Shown here: piece after piece, positions 18,690 to 27,878 of the stretch
Layout: every line of letters starts with the position of its first letter
Numbering within the stretch: position 1 is the first letter of the stretch
DNA from: Mycobacterium helveticum
Lineage (GTDB): Bacteria > Actinomycetota > Actinomycetes > Mycobacteriales > Mycobacteriaceae
Length of the DNA stretch: 64,000 nucleotides
Direction: 5' to 3'
Assembly: GCF_007714205.1 (NCBI RefSeq)
Contig: NZ_VMQU01000007.1
Location: 1 to 64,000, forward strand
Position numbers and translations under genes: made by a program
The notes under the pieces: model-generated
What the model was told of the DNA's origin: nothing
What the model saw: the letters and a program-made list of their open reading frames with translations, nothing else
Databases searched by the model: none

Positions 18690-18739
18690 AGCTCGCGGTT
18701 CGGCGGTTGGTGCCGTGGCTGGTAGCCTGCTATCGGTCA

Positions 18740-18812
18740 GGGGCTATGGCGCAGTTGGTAGCGCGACTCGTTCGCATCGAGTAGGTCAGGGGTTCGAATC
18801 CCCTTAGCTCCA
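18740..18812 (+). tRNA. tRNA-Ala (anticodon CGC)
   Basis: A complete cloverleaf: acceptor GGGGCTA pairs with TAGCTCC (one G-U), D arm GCGC/GCGC, anticodon stem ACTCG/CGAGT around loop TTCGCAT, and T arm AGGGG-TTCGAAT-CCCCT. The discriminator is A and CCA is not encoded. The anticodon CGC reads GCG alanine codons. It stands at the border between conserved backbone and the accessory block to the right, a usual place for integration. Confidence 0.97.
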
Positions 18813-19279
18813 CCGGAAGTCCCCTTCGCGGTGACGGCTCGAGCAGTCCCGAGCCAACCCCGGCTCCCGGCGTGTGACCGGACTATGCTCTTTTGATCAG
18901 ATCGAACGGGTCGAGCCATGGTTGGTCATATCTCCTACCGCAGGGTTTACGACGACGTGTCCCTCTCGGACGCTGAGCTGTCAATTGGCTCGCACCTGCG
19001 GACGTCACGTCATGCAGGGAGCGTTTCGCCCGGGCAGTCAACCGCGCAGTTCCTGACAGGATGGCACCGAAGCATGACCAGCCTCGCGTTCTCGGACTCA
19101 ACCGAATCCCCCTGCGGTACGTCGGCCCGAAAGACGGCGGCGACCCGTTGCCCGCCTCCTGGTTCCCGCCGCAGGCCACCGGGCACCATCGGCGATGACG
19201 TTGCCGCCGAAAGAGATTCCGTGATCTTTGCGGCCCGTCGGCTCGGCGCGGCGTGTATGTGTACGCGGGTGGGTCGCCG
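18813..19279. other. 467-bp region without a supported gene
   Basis: Between the tRNA and the phosphotransferase-like gene there are only short frames with no family resemblance. A 121-codon plus-strand frame (18918-19283) has an atypical composition and no upstream ribosome binding site. GATGACG and GAAAGAG stretches near 19190-19215 could belong to the leader of the next gene. I see no attachment-site copy of the tRNA 3' end. Confidence 0.5.
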
Positions 19280-20368
19280 ATGAGCGCCAAGGGCATGCGG
19301 TCGACAACGCCGTCCAACGGCTCGGGCGGCGCCCACTACCTCCCCATCGGTCTCGTCGACATCGAACTGAGCACCCCGCCGACGGAGCTCGTCGACGACA
19401 CGACGATCTTCCTGCTCGGTCCCGACCAGGAGGGATCGCCCTCGGCGGTGCTCAAGGTGGCCCGGGGCCTGCTGGGAACCGCCGAACTGCGCACCCAGCG
19501 ACGTGTGCTGTCCGAGCTCGCCATCCACCCTGGCCTCGACGGCGAATGGCGCGAACTGCTGCCGCGGGTCCTGGCCTTCGACGAGCGCGCCGAAGCGACC
19601 CTCTCCGTGGAGTCCTTCCGGCCGGGCATCGACCTGGCCGAGGCGCTGGCCTGTCAGCCGGACCGCGTCGAGGAACTGACCGCCACGGCTCTGCGTGCGA
19701 TCGCGCCGCTGCATCGGAGGACGACCACGTTCGTCGGCGTCGACAACGCGATCATGTTGTGGCGATGGCTCGTCGGACCCCTGGCCGGCCTGGCCGACAT
19801 GTGCCGCCGGCTGGATCCCGTTCGGGCCGTGCAGGTGAACCGGCTCTCCCGGATGCTGCGGCGCGACGTCCGCGCGTGGCGTATGCCGGTGGGCTGGACC
19901 CATGGCAGCTTCACCCCCGGCAACGTCCTGGTGGACGGCGTGCAAGGCCGGGTCACGGGCATTGTCGACTGGGGCGGGGGAGGGCCCGGCCGGCCGGCGC
20001 TGATCGACGAGTACCTGATGATCCTCACGGCGAGTTGCCAGGTGCAGGGCGCGGATCTGGGGACCGTCGTCACCGAGCGGCTGCGGGCCGGCGGGCTGCT
20101 GGGCCGGGAACGCAATGCGCTGCACGCCGCACGCGACCGATCCGGCCCGCACGCCGACGATCGTCCTCTCGACGCGGGCGGCGTCGACGAGTGCGTCGCG
20201 GTGCTGCTGACCTGGTTGCACCACGTCGCCGACTTGTGGCGCAAGCGCGCCACCCAGCCGAACCACCACGTCTGGTGGGCAACCAACGTGGCACCGGTGA
20301 TCGACTTCGCGGCCGCGTGGTACCCGGGCGATGCCGGCTACTTCCCCAAGCGACGGGGCGGGGAGTGA
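19280..20368 (+). CDS. APH-fold phosphotransferase-like protein with altered catalytic motif
   Basis: A 362-residue protein with the aminoglycoside/choline-kinase fold. The C-lobe motif is THGSFTPGNVLVDG (His208-Gly209-Ser210) followed by VTGIVDWGGGGPG. Active APH enzymes have HGD-x-x-x-x-N and usually IDW(D/E); here the catalytic Asp of HGD is Ser, the Asn is kept, and the metal Asp is Asp-Trp with Gly next. The protein may therefore be a binding protein rather than a kinase, or use a displaced base. The N-lobe (about 20-110) has a plausible ATP lysine in SAVLKVARG. Start is ATG 19280 behind GGGTGGG; ATG 19253 and ATG 19298 are alternatives. Substrate unknown. Confidence 0.7.
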   Translation: MSAKGMRSTTPSNGSGGAHYLPIGLVDIELSTPPTELVDDTTIFLLGPDQEGSPSAVLKVARGLLGTAELRTQRRVLSELAIHPGLDGEWRELLPRVLAFDERAEATLSVESFRPGIDLAEALACQPDRVEELTATALRAIAPLHRRTTTFVGVDNAIMLWRWLVGPLAGLADMCRRLDPVRAVQVNRLSRMLRRDVRAWRMPVGWTHGSFTPGNVLVDGVQGRVTGIVDWGGGGPGRPALIDEYLMILTASCQVQGADLGTVVTERLRAGGLLGRERNALHAARDRSGPHADDRPLDAGGVDECVAVLLTWLHHVADLWRKRATQPNHHVWWATNVAPVIDFAAAWYPGDAGYFPKRRGGE

Positions 20369-20627
20369 CCGTGAGGTACCCGCCTGCGGGGTCACCGGCC
20401 ACCGGCCTGCAATCGGCCCACCGGCACCGGCGTACAGACGGCCATCGCCGAGTTGCACGCCCTGATCGGCGGAAATCTGCATCGGAGAGGTGAAGCGAGC
20501 GCCCTCGACCCCGGCCCGGACACCCCGAACCGCTGCTTAGCCGGAATTCGCGGGTGGCGGACACGGCGGTCGGCGGAATCGATCGTTTGCCATGTTTTGA
20601 TCTTGATGCATTGCTACTGTGCCGTCC

Positions 20628-21086
20628 ATGGCGCAAGCGCGGTTGCACAAGGGCTCAGACGCTGACCTGGACGGAAGCCAGGGGGTGGAGCGGCGGCGGA
20701 ACTCGAGTTCCACTGACACGCCGGCCGACATCCTGACGCGTTTGCCCGCTGTGGTGGTTTTGGAGCGGATTCCCGTTCCCACGGTCGCCATGGCGCGCGA
20801 CGGCAACATCCTGTTCGCGAACACGGCGTTCGCCGAAATGGTCGGCTACCCGCAGGACAGACTGGCGGGGGCGGAGTTCCCGCAGATTTTCAACGCGGAT
20901 CCGGCCGCGCTCACCGCTTTGTCCGGCGTCGACGCACTGGCGAACATGGTTGTCGAGCTGGAGCACTGCGAGGGGTGGACGGTGCGGGCCAGGATGAGCA
21001 AGTCGGCGCTGATGCGCCACGACGATCCGGTCGTGCTGGTGACGTTCGAGAATCTCACCGAGCGGCTGTGGATCGACGAGGCCTAG
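20628..21086 (+). CDS. stand-alone PAS-domain protein
   Basis: This 152-residue protein consists of a ~35-residue basic N-terminus and a single PAS domain (about 45-145). The PAS core is recognisable in IPVPTVAMARDGNILFANTAFAEMVGYPQDRLAGAEFPQIFN and in the final strand PVVLVTFENLTERLWID. No kinase, HTH or GGDEF effector is attached, so any signal must pass to a partner. The cyclic-di-GMP enzyme a few genes away is one candidate. GTG 20619 is an alternative start. PAS domains bind haem, flavin or small ligands; no cofactor residue can be assigned. Confidence 0.7.
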   Translation: MAQARLHKGSDADLDGSQGVERRRNSSSTDTPADILTRLPAVVVLERIPVPTVAMARDGNILFANTAFAEMVGYPQDRLAGAEFPQIFNADPAALTALSGVDALANMVVELEHCEGWTVRARMSKSALMRHDDPVVLVTFENLTERLWIDEA

Positions 21087-21137
21087 CCCGGCCTAGTCCC
21101 GGCCTGGGCCGAGTCGGTCCGCGTTACCGGCGGTCGG

Positions 21138-21854
21138 CTACGACTGCGTGTGAGCCGATGCCACGGCGGTGCTGTGCAGATCGAACGCGAGCGGCTCGGC
21201 GGAGACCTTCTTCACCGCGAGCGCGTGGCGCCGGTTGATGAACTGGGTGAAGTAGTCGCTCCGGTCCGGGCTGGTGAAGCACGCGAGCGCGAGGGTCCAT
21301 GTCTTCCGCAGGTTGTCCAGGTAGCGCTCGGGTTGGTCGAGGTCGCTGATTCTGCGGACGCCCAACCACAGCGCCACGAGCATTTTGGCGACGTCCTCGG
21401 GTTCGTGACGGTCGGTGACGTCGCCTTCGGCGAGTGCGCGTTCGATCAGGGTGGTGACGAACTCGACCCACGACTGCCACCGGGCGTCGGCCAGGTCCGT
21501 CGAGATGTCGAGAGTCTCGAGCAGTCGCGCGCCCGCGCGGGCCACCTCGTCCTGGGTGGCTTGGACGGCAAGAAGATAGATGAGGTCGATCAGCGTCTCC
21601 AGCCCCGACATCTTGCGGGCGAGCAACTCGCCGACCGCGGCACCGCTCATCTCGGTGACGTCGTCGATGATCGCCATGGCCAGTGCCTGCTTGGAGGGGA
21701 AATGGAAGTACATCGCCCCTTTGGTCAGCTCGGCGTCCGCGAGGATGTCATCGAGGCTGACCATGCTGTAGGCGCGGTGAGCAAACTGGCGTGACGCTGC
21801 GGCGATGAGCCGATGGCGGGTGGCGCCGGCCCGCCGTTCGCTGCCCTCCGTCAT
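21138..21854 (-). CDS. TetR-family regulator, gamma-butyrolactone-receptor-like
   Basis: A 238-residue repressor. The N-terminal HTH (about 10-60) reads ATRHRLIAAASRQFAHRAYSMVSLDDILADAELTKGAMYFHFPSKQAL, the signature of the ScbR/ArpA branch of TetR proteins. The C-terminal ligand domain shares SGLETLIDLIY, the PERYLDNLRKTWTLAL and DYFTQFINRRHALAV pattern with the TetR gene at 41854. It is divergent from the P450 gene, with 488 bases between starts, so the P450 and following genes are its likely targets. The frame is open farther upstream, but ATG 21854 sits directly before the conserved HTH and follows a GGAGTGG. Confidence 0.85.
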   Translation of the reverse strand: MTEGSERRAGATRHRLIAAASRQFAHRAYSMVSLDDILADAELTKGAMYFHFPSKQALAMAIIDDVTEMSGAAVGELLARKMSGLETLIDLIYLLAVQATQDEVARAGARLLETLDISTDLADARWQSWVEFVTTLIERALAEGDVTDRHEPEDVAKMLVALWLGVRRISDLDQPERYLDNLRKTWTLALACFTSPDRSDYFTQFINRRHALAVKKVSAEPLAFDLHSTAVASAHTQS

Positions 21855-22342
21855 TCCACTCCCCGTCTGGTTGCGTTCGCCGCGCAGCGGCGCGGCCGCT
21901 TTGCGGGACGGCACTTCCGCCACCGAGAAAGCCCCCGCGACATCATATACGGGCCCGACCGTGCCAGGGGTGCGGATTCGTGTGCGACGACGTCGTGTCT
22001 GCGGGGCCGTGCGGCGTGTGGGCTGTGGGATTTGCCATCCATGGCAATTAGGGCCCGAAAAAAGAGACGGAAGCCAACACCGCGGCGCCAACGCGAGCTG
22101 CTGGTGGAACCCGCGCTGGTCAAAGATCCATGGCACGCACGAGACCCCCTACGCGAGAACCGGGTGATCCCGCGACGCACACTTCTACCAACCCGCGTGT
22201 CCACTTCACACCGCGTTGACCGCGGAGTAGGCGCGATTGGGCCAGTGGAAAGCGGCCGCCTAAACCGCCTGGCGGTGCAGGTGCATATGCTTGGCGCCGG
22301 TGCGAAGTAACCTTTCGCACCGGTTTACTGGTGGAGGTGTGT
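21855..22342. other. 488-bp divergent promoter region, TetR / P450
   Basis: No supported gene. The segment between the two divergent starts contains several AT-rich patches (around 21940-21960 and 22030-22060) that could carry promoters in either direction. It also holds the strong inverted repeat near its right end. Short frames on both strands lack ribosome binding sites and family resemblance. Confidence 0.55.
22297..22323. promoter_or_regulatory. 10-bp perfect inverted repeat just before the P450 gene
   Basis: CCGGTGCGAA (22297-22306) and TTCGCACCGG (22314-22323) are perfect inverted repeats separated by GTAACCT. They end 19 bases before the proposed GTG start. The site may be the operator of the divergent TetR gene, or a hairpin in the 5' leader. 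Arms of ten perfect bases are unlikely by chance. Confidence 0.6.
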
Positions 22343-23710
22343 GTGGTCGAGACCGCCGCGAGGGATCTTGCGTCGCTGCCACTGCCCCCCAAGAACCCGT
22401 TGCCCTATCTCCAGCGGGCCAGGGCACTGAGGTCTTTTCACACCGGAATGGATCAGCTGCGCGACGCGGGCGGCCCGGTGACACGCTTTCGCCTGGGGCC
22501 GAAATGGCTGATGCCGCCGATCGTGGTCGCCACCTCGCCGGAGGCTATCCGCGACATCCTGAGCAATAAAGACGGCGCGATCGACAAAACCACCCGCGTG
22601 TTCACCGAGTTCCGCCGGGTCGTCGGCGCCAATCTGTTCGATCTACCGTATGAGCCCTGGCTGCCACGCAGGCGCACGTTGCAGCCGGTATTCACGAAAC
22701 AGCAGGTCCGCCAATTCGGCGGGCACATGGCAGAGGCCGCCGAATCGGTGGCAGTCGCCTGGCAGGACGACGCGACGGTGAACCTCGATGCCGAGTGCCG
22801 CATGCTGACGCTTCGAGCGCTGGGGCGATCGGTGCTGGGACGCGATTTGAGCGGGCATGCCGCCGACGTGAACGAGCCGTTGCGAGTTGCACTCACCTAC
22901 GTTGCGAACCGAGCGGTGCGGCCGATCCGAGCGCCCGCCTGGTTACCGACGCCGGCGCGGCGGCGCGCCCGAGCGGCCAGTGCGACCCTGCACCGTCTTA
23001 CCAACGACATTGTGCGGGAGTGTCGTGTGGATCCGACCAAGGAGGCCCCACTGGTGCGGGCATTGCTCGCGGCCACCGATCCGATTACGCACAAAGCCTT
23101 GTCCGACAGGGAAATCGCCGAGGAACTCATCGTGTTTTTGTTCGCCGGCCACGACACCACCGCGACAACCCTGACGTACGCGTTGTGGCAACTCGGACAC
23201 CACCCCGAAGTGCAAGCTCGGGTCGCCGCCGAGGTCGCCCGGATACCTCGTCGCACCTTGACTCCCGACGATGTCTCGCAGCTGCCCTATACCGTGCAGG
23301 TGTTACGGGAGGCGCTACGGTTGTGCCCACCGACTCCCACCGGATCACGGATGGCGATCCGCGACGTCGAAGTCGCCGGCTACCGAGTTGAAGCCGGTAC
23401 GGCGCTGGTCATCGGGCGCCTCGCCGTGCAGCGGGACCCGACGTTGTGGGAGCGGCCATTGCAGTTCGACCCCGATCGGTTCAGTGAGGCCAACATCAAA
23501 AGTCGCGACCGCTGGCAGTACCTGCCATTCGGTGGCGGCCCCCGGTCGTGCATCGGGGATCATTTCGCAATGTTGGAGTCGACTCTGGGTCTGGCCACGT
23601 TCATCCGGCACGCGGAGATTAGTTCGTTGGACGAAGAGTTTCCGTTGGCTGCGCCGTTCACCATGGTCGCCGACGGGCCGATCTGGGCGCGCGTTCGTCG
23701 CCGTGGCTGA
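22343..23710 (+). CDS. cytochrome P450 monooxygenase
   Basis: A 455-residue cytosolic P450. The I-helix oxygen-activation motif AGHDTTAT lies near residues 268-275 and the K-helix EALR is present in [11 protein letters not shown]. The PERF-type segment is DPDRF, and the haem loop [14 protein letters not shown] puts the axial Cys at about 403. The substrate is unknown; the long hydrophobic N-terminal region and the class resemble fatty-acid or terpenoid hydroxylases. GTG 22343 is preferred over GTG 22331 and 22337 because GGTGGAGG ends six bases before it. No ferredoxin gene is adjacent, so it must use redox partners from elsewhere. It precedes the ThiF-nitroreductase gene by 17 bases and is probably co-transcribed with it. 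Confidence 0.92.
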   Translation: MVETAARDLASLPLPPKNPLPYLQRARALRSFHTGMDQLRDAGGPVTRFRLGPKWLMPPIVVATSPEAIRDILSNKDGAIDKTTRVFTEFRRVVGANLFDLPYEPWLPRRRTLQPVFTKQQVRQFGGHMAEAAESVAVAWQDDATVNLDAECRMLTLRALGRSVLGRDLSGHAADVNEPLRVALTYVANRAVRPIRAPAWLPTPARRRARAASATLHRLTNDIVRECRVDPTKEAPLVRALLAATDPITHKALSDREIAEELIVFLFAGHDTTATTLTYALWQLGHHPEVQARVAAEVARIPRRTLTPDDVSQLPYTVQVLREALRLCPPTPTGSRMAIRDVEVAGYRVEAGTALVIGRLAVQRDPTLWERPLQFDPDRFSEANIKSRDRWQYLPFGGGPRSCIGDHFAMLESTLGLATFIRHAEISSLDEEFPLAAPFTMVADGPIWARVRRRG

Positions 23711-23727
23711 GTACTAAGGAGATTGCC

Positions 23728-25836
23728 ATCGCGTTCTTCAGCGCTCAAGTTCTCGATCCCTCAGACCCGGCCGATGATGCGCCACTGGAGCGGCTGCGCG
23801 CCGATCCGGTCATCGAATTCATCGATCACCGCGAGGAGCAACTCGAAAACCTGCGGAGGCTTCGTCCGCCGGCCGATCCAGAGTTGCTCGCCGAACCCTG
23901 GCGGTGGGCTCATTTCCCCTGGCGTCGAGCGGTCGTCGCGGTGCTCGGTCCCCGCGGTTTTCGAGCGGTGCGCCTGGACCGCAACAGGAACTTGATCACC
24001 ACCGAGGAACAGGCGCGGCTCGGTGCACTGCGTATCGGCGTCGCCGGGTTGAGCGTCGGGCACATCATCGCGCACACACTGGCGGCGCAGGGTTTGTGCG
24101 GCGAGCTGCGGCTGGCGGACTTCGATCGCATGGAGCTGTCCAATCTCAACCGGGTGCCCGCGACTGTGCTGGACCTCGGGCTGAACAAGGCGGAGGTGGC
24201 TGCCCGCAGGATCGCCGAGCTCGACCCGTACTTGCCGGTGCACGTCATGGACGCCGGGCTCACCGCCGAGACTGTCGATGAGTTCCTCGAAGGCCTCGAC
24301 ATCGTTGTCGAGGAATGCGACTCGTTGGACATCAAGGCCATCCTGCGGGAGAGCGCCCGACGCCGTCGCATCCCGGTGCTGATGGCAACCAGCGAGCGAG
24401 GCCTGGTGGACGTCGAGCGTTTTGACCTCGATCCGCAGCGTCCAATCCTGCACGGGCTACTGGGCGAACTGGACATTGCGTTGCTCCCCGGCATGAGCAG
24501 CCGGGAAAAGGTTCCGCACATGTTGCGTCATCTCGATGCCCAACGGTTGTCGCCCCGCACCGCGGCGTCAGCGGTCGAGATCGACCGCTCGGTGTCGACC
24601 TGGCCACAATTGGCCGGTGATGTGATCCTGGGCGCGAGCGCAATTGCCGAGGCCGTCCGCAGAATCGGATTGGGTGAGGAATTGCGGTCGGGTCGCACCC
24701 GCATCGACGTCGGCCGGGCGATGGATCGGCTCGACGAGCCGGAGATGGCAAGCGACCGACTTCCATCACCGCCCGAGTATGCAGACCCCGTGCTACCGGG
24801 GGTTTCGGGCGTCGTCGCCGCAGCGGCCATGCGCGCGCCGTCGGGCGGCAACGTCCAAGCCTGGCATATCGAGGCCAACTCCGATGTGGTCACCATCCGG
24901 ATAGCGCCCGAGCACTCCTCGGCGATGGACCTCGGCTTCCGCGGTAGTGCGGTCGCGCTCGGAGCGGCCGTCTTCAACGCGAAAGTGGCCGCTGCGAGCC
25001 AACATGTGCTGGGATCGGTGAGCCTGGAGGAGCGGTCCGGGGACGTGCCATTGCAGGCGACGCTGCGGCTGGGTGACGCCGGTGACCCCGAGCTCGCCGA
25101 GCTGTACCCGCCGATGCTGGCCAGGGAGACCAACCGCCGCCTCGGGACGCCCCGACCGATCCCCACCGATACAACCGATCTGCTGCACACCGTCGCCGAG
25201 CGCGAGGGAGCCCGGCTCCACCTCGTGACCGAGCGTGACGACATCGCTTCTGCGGCAACGATTCTGGCCTCCGCTGACCGTATCCGCTACCTGACGCCGC
25301 GCCTTCATGCGGATATGGTTTCCGAGCTGCGCTGGCCCGGCGACCAGTGTCCCGACACCGGCATCGATGTGCGCAGCCTGGAACTCGACCCCGGCGATCT
25401 CGCTGTGCTCGACATCTTGAAGCGTCCAGACGTGATGGCCGCCTTGGCGCAGTGGGATGCCGGCACGGCCCTGGGCGACGACACCCGCCGTCGGGTGTCG
25501 TCGAGTTCGGCGCTGGCGGTGATTTCGGTGTCAGGTGACACCTTGACCGACTACGCTCGCGGCGGATGTGCCGTCGAGGCGGTGTGGATCACCGCGCAAC
25601 TACGCGGGCTGGCTGTTCAGCCCATCTCGCCGGTCTTCCTGTACGCGCGCGATGTCGACGATTTCGGAGAGTTGTCGGGACCGTTTGCTGGTGAACTGGA
25701 GAAGCTTCAGTCGGAATTCGGCCAACTTGCTCGCCTACCGGCCACCGCCTGCATTGCGCTGGTGCTCCGCTTCTCCGTCAGCGCCGCGCCTTCGGTGCGA
25801 AGTCGTCGTAGTCTCGGCCGGGTGCGGTTGCCCTAG
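23728..25836 (+). CDS. E1/ThiF-nitroreductase fusion (MoeY type), non-canonical start
   Basis: A ~702-residue two-domain protein. The N-terminal half (about 90-330) is an E1/MoeB/ThiF adenylating domain with a nucleotide loop [20 protein letters not shown], the acidic strand LADFD and the arginine finger NLNR. The second half (about 355-680) is a nitroreductase-like flavin domain with [11 protein letters not shown]. It matches Rv1355c of M. tuberculosis, named moeY without biochemical proof. The frame is open with clear coding sequence from about 23728, but the first ATG/GTG/TTG in frame is TTG 23884, which would remove ~52 conserved-looking residues. TAAGGAG at 23715-23721 is correctly spaced for ATC 23728. 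The gene lies between the P450 and a cyclic-di-GMP enzyme. Confidence 0.8.
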   Translation: MAFFSAQVLDPSDPADDAPLERLRADPVIEFIDHREEQLENLRRLRPPADPELLAEPWRWAHFPWRRAVVAVLGPRGFRAVRLDRNRNLITTEEQARLGALRIGVAGLSVGHIIAHTLAAQGLCGELRLADFDRMELSNLNRVPATVLDLGLNKAEVAARRIAELDPYLPVHVMDAGLTAETVDEFLEGLDIVVEECDSLDIKAILRESARRRRIPVLMATSERGLVDVERFDLDPQRPILHGLLGELDIALLPGMSSREKVPHMLRHLDAQRLSPRTAASAVEIDRSVSTWPQLAGDVILGASAIAEAVRRIGLGEELRSGRTRIDVGRAMDRLDEPEMASDRLPSPPEYADPVLPGVSGVVAAAAMRAPSGGNVQAWHIEANSDVVTIRIAPEHSSAMDLGFRGSAVALGAAVFNAKVAAASQHVLGSVSLEERSGDVPLQATLRLGDAGDPELAELYPPMLARETNRRLGTPRPIPTDTTDLLHTVAEREGARLHLVTERDDIASAATILASADRIRYLTPRLHADMVSELRWPGDQCPDTGIDVRSLELDPGDLAVLDILKRPDVMAALAQWDAGTALGDDTRRRVSSSSALAVISVSGDTLTDYARGGCAVEAVWITAQLRGLAVQPISPVFLYARDVDDFGELSGPFAGELEKLQSEFGQLARLPATACIALVLRFSVSAAPSVRSRRSLGRVRLP

Positions 25837-25866
25837 CCGGCGCCGACACAGGTTACCGTATTGAGC

Positions 25867-27810
25867 ATGGCCCGCGCCCTTGATGAGGTGGTCACGGCGG
25901 CGGCCGCCGAGTTGATGGCGGCCACCGCGGATAACTCTGCCTCGATCAGTGAGCGAGTGCTCGAAGAGCTGGTCAGCCACTTTGTTGTGGACGTCGGTTT
26001 TCTGCGTCACAACGACCACACGATTCGCGCAACCAAGTTGATCGCGCAGTGGCCACGGCGCGACCACGTTCCTGACCCCGACCCCATCGGCGTAGTTTAT
26101 TTTTCCGACGCTGACCCGGTCTTCTCGAGGGCCGAACACCTCAAGGTGCCCGACGTTTTGCGTCCCGAGATCGAGAACGCCGATTATCAGCGGCTGGTGG
26201 AAGAGGGAACGGCAATTCCGGCGACCTCGCTTGCCTGCGTGCCGCTGTTGTCGGGGGATGTCACGACCGGCACCCTGGGTTTCGTCAAGTTCGGGGACCG
26301 GGAGTGGTTGCCGGAAGAGCTGAACGCGCTGCAGGCGATCGCCGCACTGTTCGCCCAGCTGCAGGCCCGCATTGTCGCCGAGGAGCAGGTCCGATACCTG
26401 GCCGAACACGACGACCTGACCGGCCTGCTGAACCGCCGGACGGCGATCTCCCAGCTCGACAAGCGGCTTGCCGCGGGCAGGCCCGGTCCGGTCTCGATCC
26501 TGTTCCTCGACGTGGACCGGCTGAAGGTGGTCAACGACCATCTCGGCCAGAATCCGGGGAACCGGTTCATCATGGCTTTCGCCGACCTGTTGCGGGAGGC
26601 GGTCGACGTTCCCGCCCTCATCGCCCGGTTCGGCGGCGACGAGTTCGTCGTCGTGCCGGCCGCGCCGATGACCGTCGACGCTGCCGCGGACTTCGCCCGG
26701 CAGCTGCAAAGTCGGGTTCACACGCAGGTCGTGATCGACGGCGAGATGCTGGCCCGCACGGTCAGCATCGGCGTCGCCGCGGGCACACCCGGGCGCGACA
26801 CCACCTCGGAGCTGCTCTTCCGGGCCGATCAGGCCACCCGATCGGCCAAGGTGTCCGGCGGGGCCACCGTCACCGCCTTCAGCCCCGAGATGGCCGCCCA
26901 GGAAGCCATCCGCACCGACATCGAACTGCGCCTGCAAGAGACCATCGACAGCGAAAGCAGCGACCTGGTGCTGCATTATCTTCCGGAGTTCGACATGCGC
27001 ACCGGCGAAGTCCTGGGCACCGAGGCGCTGGTTCGCTGGCAACACCCCACCCGGGGACTGCTGATGCCCGACTCGTTCATCGACGTCGTCGAATCGGTCA
27101 ACCTGGCGGGCAAGCTCGGCCGCCGCGTCATGCGGTTGGCGTGCGCGCAGTTCGGGGACTGGCAGGCGCACGGCGTCGGGCGGGGCACCGTGTTGCGCGT
27201 CAACGTCTCTCCGGTGCAACTCGTCGCGGACGGCATCGTGGAGCGTGTTGCCGCGACCATCGAGGCCTTCGGGCTCGAACCGGGCGCGGTCTGCCTGGAG
27301 ATCACCGAACGCGTCGTGGTGGCCGACATCGATGCCACGCGCAAGACGCTGACCGGACTCAAGGACATCGGGGTGCAGATCGCCATCGACGACTTCGGCA
27401 CGGGTTACAGCGCCCTGGGATACCTGAAGTCCCTCCCGGTCGACCTGCTCAAGATCGACCGCAGTTTCGTTCGCGACCTCGGCCACAACCCGCGCGACCT
27501 GGCGATCGTGCAGTCGATCGTGACACTGGCGAACGCGTTCGGGCTCGAGGTGGTGGCCGAGGGCGTCGAGACCGTCAGCGCGGCCAAAGCGCTGCTCGCC
27601 ATCGGATGCACCCGCGCGCAGGGTTTTTTGCTGTCCCGCCCCCTGGACAGCACGGCGATGGAGTCGTTGTTCGCCAGGCGGTTCATACCGATGAACTTCT
27701 CCAACGGGAACCTTCCGGCATCCCAGGACTTCTCCGCGCCGAACGACCACGGATCCGGCGAGTCGCCCGCCCAGCGCCCCAAGCACATGGGGATCCAGTC
27801 GCTGCAGTAG
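25867..27810 (+). CDS. GAF-GGDEF-EAL cyclic-di-GMP enzyme
   Basis: This 647-residue soluble protein both could make and could degrade cyclic-di-GMP. A GAF-like sensor spans about 20-165. A GGDEF domain follows with intact RFGGDEF (about 256-260) after DDLTGLLNRR and LFLDVDRLKVVND. An EAL domain carries TEAL (386-388), NVSPVQL, EITERVV, DDFGTGYSALGYLKSLPVDLLKID and EGVE. No RxxD inhibitory site precedes GGDEF. The architecture and the adjacent MoeY-type gene correspond to Rv1354c-Rv1355c, which lie elsewhere in M. tuberculosis. Start is ATG 25867 or TTG 25861. The last ~45 residues are unstructured. Confidence 0.93.
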   Translation: MARALDEVVTAAAAELMAATADNSASISERVLEELVSHFVVDVGFLRHNDHTIRATKLIAQWPRRDHVPDPDPIGVVYFSDADPVFSRAEHLKVPDVLRPEIENADYQRLVEEGTAIPATSLACVPLLSGDVTTGTLGFVKFGDREWLPEELNALQAIAALFAQLQARIVAEEQVRYLAEHDDLTGLLNRRTAISQLDKRLAAGRPGPVSILFLDVDRLKVVNDHLGQNPGNRFIMAFADLLREAVDVPALIARFGGDEFVVVPAAPMTVDAAADFARQLQSRVHTQVVIDGEMLARTVSIGVAAGTPGRDTTSELLFRADQATRSAKVSGGATVTAFSPEMAAQEAIRTDIELRLQETIDSESSDLVLHYLPEFDMRTGEVLGTEALVRWQHPTRGLLMPDSFIDVVESVNLAGKLGRRVMRLACAQFGDWQAHGVGRGTVLRVNVSPVQLVADGIVERVAATIEAFGLEPGAVCLEITERVVVADIDATRKTLTGLKDIGVQIAIDDFGTGYSALGYLKSLPVDLLKIDRSFVRDLGHNPRDLAIVQSIVTLANAFGLEVVAEGVETVSAAKALLAIGCTRAQGFLLSRPLDSTAMESLFARRFIPMNFSNGNLPASQDFSAPNDHGSGESPAQRPKHMGIQSLQ

Positions 27811-27878
27811 GTCACCAAGGTCCGCCCGCTCGGCTCATCTCGGCCGAGCGGGCGCGAACCCCCGGTGGATCGCGACGG

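Noticed and set aside
18918-19283. 121-codon plus-strand frame after tRNA-Ala
   Set aside because: No ribosome binding site, no family resemblance, and it overlaps the start of the better supported phosphotransferase-like gene.
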